From assembly GCA_937859895.1 (NCBI GenBank), contig CALMAV010000287.1, positions 7,964-17,944 of the forward strand: a stretch of DNA of 9,981 nucleotides. The letters are read 5' to 3'. The position numbers and the translations under genes were made by a program. Under the pieces are notes generated by a model. That model was given only the letters and a program-made list of their open reading frames with translations, was not told where the DNA came from and ran no database searches. The DNA comes from an uncultured Bryobacterales bacterium. Its GTDB lineage: Bacteria > Acidobacteriota > Terriglobia > Bryobacterales > Bryobacteraceae. Each line of letters starts with the position of its first letter. Position 1 is the stretch's first letter. Below, one piece after another: positions 6,266 to 9,981 of this stretch.

Positions 6266-8818
6266 ATGCCTTATCAGATTCAACCTCTCCGCGAATTTCT
6301 TGTTCATCCTTCGCTTCCGCCCTCACTCAGCCGACTGTCCGAATTAGGTTATAACCTGCTGTGGAGTTGGGACCATTCCATTCGAGCGTTGTTCAGGCGG
6401 TTGGATCCGGTGCTTTGGAAAGAGTTGAATCACAACCCGATTGCACTGCTCGGTCGGGTCTCGCAGGAAAAGCTGGACAAAGCAGCGAACGATCCCCGCT
6501 TCACGTCGCTTTATCGCCGGGCCTGCGAACGTCACGACAATTACTTGCACGTAGCTCCAAAGAACGAGAACACGCCACGAATCGCGTACTTCTCTATGGA
6601 ATACGGTCTGCTCGATTGCATGCAGATCTATTCAGGCGGTCTGGGCCTACTGTCGGGCGACCACATGAAGGCGGCGAGCGATAGCGACTTTGCCCTTGAT
6701 GGAGTGGGACTGCTATATCAGCGCGGCTACTTTCAGCAGTCTCTCAATCCGGATGGTTGGCAGCAGGAGCGCCAGCCTGTGAACGACTTCTACACGCTTC
6801 CAGTAAGGCCATGTGAAGGCCCGAATGGAGGAGACGTTATCGTGAGCGTAACTCTGCCTTCTGGCGAGGTGTTCATTAAAGTCTGGCACATAGATGTTGG
6901 CCGGGTGAAACTATACCTGCTGGACACCAACATTCCTCAGAACACATCCCAGGACCACCGTGATATCACCGATCAGCTGTATGGCGGCGATACCCACAAG
7001 CGCATCAAGCAAGAGATTGTTTTGGGCATTGGTGGTTTGCGCGCGCTGCGAGCACTGAACATCCAGCCGACTGTCCACCACATGAATGAGGGCCACTCAG
7101 CGTTTCAAGCACTGGAGCGGGTGCGCCTGCTAATGGCAGAGCACAAGTTAGCTTTCGATCAGGCGTTGGAAGCCACGCGGCTGAGCAATGTTTTTACGAC
7201 GCATACCTCCGTGCCAGCAGGTATCGATCTGTTCGATAGCGGCTTAGTATACGAGTACTTCGCCAGGTATTGCGAGGATGCACAGATTCCGTTTGACAAG
7301 ATGCTGGCACTCGGCCGCAACCAGGCGAACGATTCAGCCGAGCGATTTTCAATGGCAGTCTTTGCATTGAAAACTTCTGCATTCCGCAATGCAGTAAGCC
7401 TGCTGCACCGCTACGTTTCGCAAGAGATGTTTCAGGATCTGTGGCCGCGGCTGCTGGTCGATGAAGTGCCGATTACCTCGGTAACCAACGGCGTTCATTC
7501 GCCGACCTGGATCAATGGAGATCTAGCTGGCTTATACGACCAGTATCTGCAGCCAGATTGGCGCGACCGATTGGAAGACACCAAGATGTGGGAACTGGTG
7601 CATGAGATACCGGGCCAGGAACTGTGGGAAATGCATCGCAAGCGAAAGCGGCGCATGGTGGCATACGTACGTGAGCGCGCAGTGGCCTCAGCTACCCAGC
7701 GGAAAGCTTCAGCAGCGGAAGTGCGACGGATGCAGGAAGTGCTCGATCCGGATGTGTTGACCCTCGGCTTTGCGCGGCGTTTTGCTACCTACAAAAGAGC
7801 GACTTTGCTGTTCAGAGATGTTGCCCGGCTCAAAAGATTGTTGAACAATCCCAAGATGCCGGTGCAGATTGTTATCGCCGGCAAGGCACATCCTAAAGAC
7901 AATGAAGGCAAAAAGCTGATCCGGGAGATTGTAAACCTGTCGCGTGACCCAGAATTAGCCAAGCGGCTGATCTTTGTGGAAGACTACAGCATTCAGGTAG
8001 CACGCGAGATGGTGCAGGGAGTGGACCTCTGGGTGAACAATCCGCGGCGCGGCGAAGAGGCCTGCGGAACCAGTGGTATGAAGGCGAGCATGAACGGCGT
8101 GCTGAACTTCAGCGTTCTGGATGGCTGGTTTGACGAGGCTTATGAAAAGTCGGCAAGCTGGGCGATTGGCGATCGTGTTCCGTTTTCAGATGACCAGAAT
8201 GACCTGCATGCCGGAGCCATCTACTCGACTCTGGAGAACGACATTGTTCCGCTTTATTACGCAGCGTCGGAACAGGAGATTCCGGCCGAGTGGGTAGGGC
8301 GCATGAAAACTTGTATCGCCAATATTACGCCTTGGTTTAGCTGTGGCCGTATGGTGGCCGAGTACATGTTGGAGTTATACCAACCGGCGCACAAGCTGTG
8401 GAAGCAGATTTCGGCTAACGGGTTTCAGGAGGCGCGACAGAAGAGCGTATGGGATAGCCGTGTCAATCAAAGTTGGAGCGCGGTGCGGTTTGTTGATGTT
8501 GGTGGGCAAAGGGACGAACAGATTCAGAGTGGCGCTGCGGTTCCATTGAGTGCGACTGTTGATCTTGCAGGCTTGAAGCCGGATGAAGTACGTGTAGAAG
8601 CGGTTATCGGTCAGGTTGGGGTGAATGGACAGCTGCAGCACACCTTTGTTGTTCCGTTGAAGCCCGACAAGCAAAGCGGGACAGCCGTAACGTTCTCAAG
8701 TGAATTCAATGTTCAGCAGACTGGCCGTGTCGGTTACTCAGTTCGTATCGGACCGAATCATTTCGATAATCCTCTTACGCGGCCTTGTAATTCACTTTTG
8801 AAGTGGGTATCGGAATAA
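6266..8818 (+). CDS. glgP: Alpha-glucan (glycogen/maltodextrin) phosphorylase
   Basis: An 850-residue cytoplasmic enzyme that releases glucose-1-phosphate from glycogen or maltodextrin with phosphate and pyridoxal phosphate. It belongs to the family of shorter GlgP proteins seen in Thermus and mycobacteria, and its length is usual for that group. The N-terminal domain starts with LSELGYNLLWSWD. The catalytic part shows YFSMEYGL, YSGGLGLLSGDHMKAASD, HMNEGHSAF (272-280), TTHTSVPAGIDLF, RRFATYKRA, AGKAHPKD and VNNPRRGEEACGTSGMKAS. K606 in GTSGMK aligns with the cofactor-binding lysine of classical phosphorylases. The last ~130 residues form the family's beta-rich tail, ending near YSVRIGP. The frame is intact. 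The ATG at 6266 fits the family start, but no clear Shine-Dalgarno sequence precedes it. It diverges from the osmoprotectant operon, and no other glycogen gene is in the window. Confidence 0.95.
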   Translation: MPYQIQPLREFLVHPSLPPSLSRLSELGYNLLWSWDHSIRALFRRLDPVLWKELNHNPIALLGRVSQEKLDKAANDPRFTSLYRRACERHDNYLHVAPKNENTPRIAYFSMEYGLLDCMQIYSGGLGLLSGDHMKAASDSDFALDGVGLLYQRGYFQQSLNPDGWQQERQPVNDFYTLPVRPCEGPNGGDVIVSVTLPSGEVFIKVWHIDVGRVKLYLLDTNIPQNTSQDHRDITDQLYGGDTHKRIKQEIVLGIGGLRALRALNIQPTVHHMNEGHSAFQALERVRLLMAEHKLAFDQALEATRLSNVFTTHTSVPAGIDLFDSGLVYEYFARYCEDAQIPFDKMLALGRNQANDSAERFSMAVFALKTSAFRNAVSLLHRYVSQEMFQDLWPRLLVDEVPITSVTNGVHSPTWINGDLAGLYDQYLQPDWRDRLEDTKMWELVHEIPGQELWEMHRKRKRRMVAYVRERAVASATQRKASAAEVRRMQEVLDPDVLTLGFARRFATYKRATLLFRDVARLKRLLNNPKMPVQIVIAGKAHPKDNEGKKLIREIVNLSRDPELAKRLIFVEDYSIQVAREMVQGVDLWVNNPRRGEEACGTSGMKASMNGVLNFSVLDGWFDEAYEKSASWAIGDRVPFSDDQNDLHAGAIYSTLENDIVPLYYAASEQEIPAEWVGRMKTCIANITPWFSCGRMVAEYMLELYQPAHKLWKQISANGFQEARQKSVWDSRVNQSWSAVRFVDVGGQRDEQIQSGAAVPLSATVDLAGLKPDEVRVEAVIGQVGVNGQLQHTFVVPLKPDKQSGTAVTFSSEFNVQQTGRVGYSVRIGPNHFDNPLTRPCNSLLKWVSE

Positions 8819-8910
8819 AGTAGTACTAATCAGCTGAAAAGGTCATGAGAAAAGAAGCTATGCCACTAGCGCCGTATTTGTTAATCGTGGTACATCTCTA
8901 GCAGAGGCAG

Positions 8911-8951
8911 GCAGGTTCTGCTGATTCACCCTACCAAAATTTCGAACCTGC
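8911..8951. repeat. Inverted repeat with 8-bp perfect arms
   Basis: GCAGGTTC (8911-8918) and GAACCTGC (8944-8951) are exact reverse complements separated by 25 bases; one more G-U pair is possible outside. In RNA this would make a stable stem with a large loop. No U-run follows on either strand, so it is not a standard terminator. A regulatory RNA element or protein site is possible. Confidence 0.4.
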
Positions 8952-9053
8952 TCTCACAGTCGAGACGCCAGCGTAGTAGATTTTTGTCGCAACCAACACT
9001 GGTGATGCAATTAACGTACGTCGAACTCCGCGAATGGGTAGATTACTTCCTTT

Positions 9054-9068
9054 TCGACAGAGTGTCGA
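9054..9068. promoter_or_regulatory. TCGACA-GAG-TGTCGA palindrome upstream of the zinc-ribbon gene
   Basis: Two perfect 6-base arms flank GAG, ending seven bases before the AAGGAG ribosome-binding site. The position suits an operator or a small 5'-leader hairpin affecting translation. No regulator gene is nearby to support a specific assignment. Confidence 0.3.
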
Positions 9069-9093
9069 CGATTGAAGGAGCCGATCAACGACT

Positions 9094-9582
9094 ATGGACG
9101 GCGATCGCAAGTACAAACAGCAAGGCTATCAGGATTCAGGGCGAAAGTTCGAATCAAACAATTTCGATCGTTCGCGTGTACCGGGTCCTAAGCCGCCGCT
9201 CGATATCACAGGCCCGCGGCTTCCCCGCTTAGTTCAGAGTGTAGCGGCAACACGCTGTTTTAACTGTGCCACTACATTGATGCCGGACATTGCGGCCGAT
9301 ACAGTGTGCCCGAAGTGTAAAGCTGAGCTGCACTGCTGTAAGCAGTGTGTTCACTTCGATTCTTCTACCCGATTCCAATGCCTGAAGCCAATTGCGGTAC
9401 GCATTGTGGCAAAAGATCGGGCTAACACGTGCAACTACTTCATGCCCCGAGTAACTGTGGCGAAAGACTCGCAGCCGATGGGCCCGGTGGAACGCGCAGC
9501 AGCTAGCTATCAGCCTTCCGATGGAGCACCGCGGACGATAAGCGATGCCCGGGCCGCATTCGACAGCCTTTTCAAAAAGTAG
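9094..9582 (+). CDS. Cysteine-rich zinc-ribbon protein of unknown function
   Basis: A 162-residue soluble protein. The first ~45 residues are polar, charged and proline-containing, probably disordered. C55-x2-C58 and C72-x2-C75 form a classic zinc ribbon (RCFNC and VCPKC). A second cluster follows: H80, C81, C82, C85 (LHCCKQCVHFD), C96 (FQC) and C113 (NTCNYF), enough ligands for another zinc or possibly an iron-sulfur centre. I recall a CxxCxxFD...C...AN.C.YF pattern in uncharacterised proteins of Acidobacteriota and other soil bacteria. The last ~45 residues are low in hydrophobics and end in a short helix (ARAAFDSLFKK). The start ATG has a strong AAGGAG at an unusually long distance of 13 bases. 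It lies upstream of the small membrane protein and rph in the same direction and may be co-transcribed. No function can be assigned; nucleic-acid or protein binding is a guess. Confidence 0.85.
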   Translation: MDGDRKYKQQGYQDSGRKFESNNFDRSRVPGPKPPLDITGPRLPRLVQSVAATRCFNCATTLMPDIAADTVCPKCKAELHCCKQCVHFDSSTRFQCLKPIAVRIVAKDRANTCNYFMPRVTVAKDSQPMGPVERAAASYQPSDGAPRTISDARAAFDSLFKK

Positions 9583-9645
9583 TATTTGCTTTGACTTCCC
9601 TTTACTTCAGCTGTGCCGGGCTCTATGCCGCACAGATCAGCACGC

Positions 9646-9801
9646 ATGGCCGCTCCTAAAATTAAAAAGAAAGCACTAAACACCAAGGCTTCTCCGCTTC
9701 CCAGGCAAGCTGCTATCCCTTGCCTTGTATTGATAGCTCTGATATTCATCTTTCTGGCGTTTTTCTTTTTCGCTGGATTTCATTTCGCGACTCAAAGCTA
9801 A
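9646..9801 (+). CDS. Small single-span membrane protein
   Basis: A 51-residue protein from the ATG at 9646. A basic N-terminus (APKIKKK, further K and R up to residue 20) leads into IPCL and then a very hydrophobic, phenylalanine-rich span at residues 24-45, ending in a six-residue polar tail. The positive-inside rule places the N-terminus in the cytoplasm. Alternative in-frame starts are GTG at 9613 and ATG at 9625, adding 11 or 7 residues; none has a clear Shine-Dalgarno sequence. The stop lies two bases before the rph ATG, so translational coupling with RNase PH is likely. The function is unknown. Its coding status is supported by the clear membrane-protein pattern and tight spacing. Confidence 0.65.
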   Translation: MAAPKIKKKALNTKASPLPRQAAIPCLVLIALIFIFLAFFFFAGFHFATQS

Positions 9802-9803
9802 AT

Positions 9804-9981
9804 ATGGGAAGCAAAAAAGAACCTATGCGAACGGATGGGCGGATGCCCGATCAATTGCGAGAGACCCGGATCACCCCCGATTATTTAAAGACGGCGGAAG
9901 GTTCGGTGCTAATCGAGGCTGGCAATACGCGAGTGTTGTGTGCGGCCACGGTAGAAGACTCAACTTCTCCCTTTCTGCGCA
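9804..9981 (+). CDS. rph: RNase PH, N-terminal part (cut by window end)
   Basis: The first 59 residues of RNase PH, the phosphate-dependent 3'-to-5' exoribonuclease that trims tRNA 3' ends. The family N-terminus is clear: MRTDGRMPDQLRETRIT, then AEGSVLIEAGNTRVLCAATVED and PFLR at the edge. Translation may begin at the ATG at 9804 (MGSKKEPMRTDGR) or at the ATG at 9825, which gives the more usual MRTDGR start and has an A-rich AAAAAAGAA stretch just upstream. The first choice sits two bases after the preceding stop. The frame is open to position 9981. Confidence 0.93.
   Translation, partial: MGSKKEPMRTDGRMPDQLRETRITPDYLKTAEGSVLIEAGNTRVLCAATVEDSTSPFLR

Larger units (their letters stand above)
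8819..9093. other. Intergenic spacer between glgP and the zinc-ribbon gene
   Basis: This 275-base gap has no convincing coding frame. It holds two inverted repeats (8911-8951 and 9054-9068), a palindromic ACGTACGT at 9014-9021, and an AAGGAG site at 9075-9080 for the next gene. I see no GC-rich stem with a U-run that would end glgP transcription. A weak promoter-like pair, TTGTCG (8984) and TGCAAT (9006) with 16 bases between, is too poor to call. Confidence 0.5.

Noticed and set aside
6125..6307. N-terminal extension of the ATPase to the ATG at 6307
   Set aside because: The added 61 residues match nothing in the ATPase family and would overlap the start of glgP on the opposite strand. It stays possible but less likely than the CTG start.
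8931..8975. tRNA-like motif: TTCGAACC followed by GACGCCA
   Set aside because: The T-loop-like sequence cannot pair its flanks into a five-base stem on either strand, and no anticodon or acceptor arm can be built. TTCGAA is simply a palindrome within the inverted repeat.
8984..9232. 82-codon forward frame starting with TTG across the spacer into the zinc-ribbon gene
   Set aside because: More than half lies out of frame over a convincing cysteine-rich gene, the start is TTG without a ribosome-binding site, and the product has no family-like features.
1..9981. Mobile element, CRISPR, toxin-antitoxin or defence island
   Set aside because: No transposase, integrase, evenly spaced repeat array, short toxin pair or defence-type domain is visible; the genes are intact metabolic and transport functions.

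Overview
This window reads as ordinary chromosomal DNA from a soil-type bacterium, most likely an Acidobacteriota member of the Terriglobia kind. That placement is inference. It rests on the moderately GC-rich composition, on a secreted LolA-like protein of a type I associate with acidobacterial genomes, and on the order zinc-ribbon protein, tiny membrane protein, RNase PH at the right end. I see no insertion sequence, phage gene, CRISPR array, rRNA or functional tRNA.

Layout. Positions 2-91 hold the last 29 codons of an unidentified gene. Positions 144-1253 (+) encode a c-di-GMP phosphodiesterase-type EAL protein with an N-terminal cysteine motif and a complete set of catalytic residues. From about 6124 down to 1240 the minus strand carries six tightly packed genes that look like one operon. 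In transcription order these are: an OpuC/OsmV-type ATPase; a secreted LolA-fold-like protein; an OpuC/OsmW-type permease; a glycine-betaine/choline-type lipoprotein binding protein; a FtsX/MacB-family permease; and a LolD/MacB-family ATPase. The first four hold the parts of an osmoprotectant importer with an extra periplasmic protein inserted. The last two form a mechanotransmission-type ABC pair. Four-base overlaps at 5372-5375 and 3891-3894 and an eight-base overlap at 1913-1920 suggest coupled translation.

Divergently from this operon, 6266-8818 (+) encodes a full-length alpha-glucan phosphorylase (GlgP, short actinobacterial/Thermus-type family). A 275-base spacer with two inverted repeats follows. 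After it come a cysteine-rich zinc-ribbon protein (9094-9582), a 51-residue single-span membrane protein (9646-9801) and the start of RNase PH (rph, from 9804, cut by the window end).

The most noteworthy points are the composite six-gene transporter operon and the first ATPase gene. That gene has no ATG, GTG or TTG at the expected position but has a well-placed CTG behind a GGAG sequence. Nothing here amounts to a clearly new defence or mobile system; the operon is the best candidate for unexplored biology.
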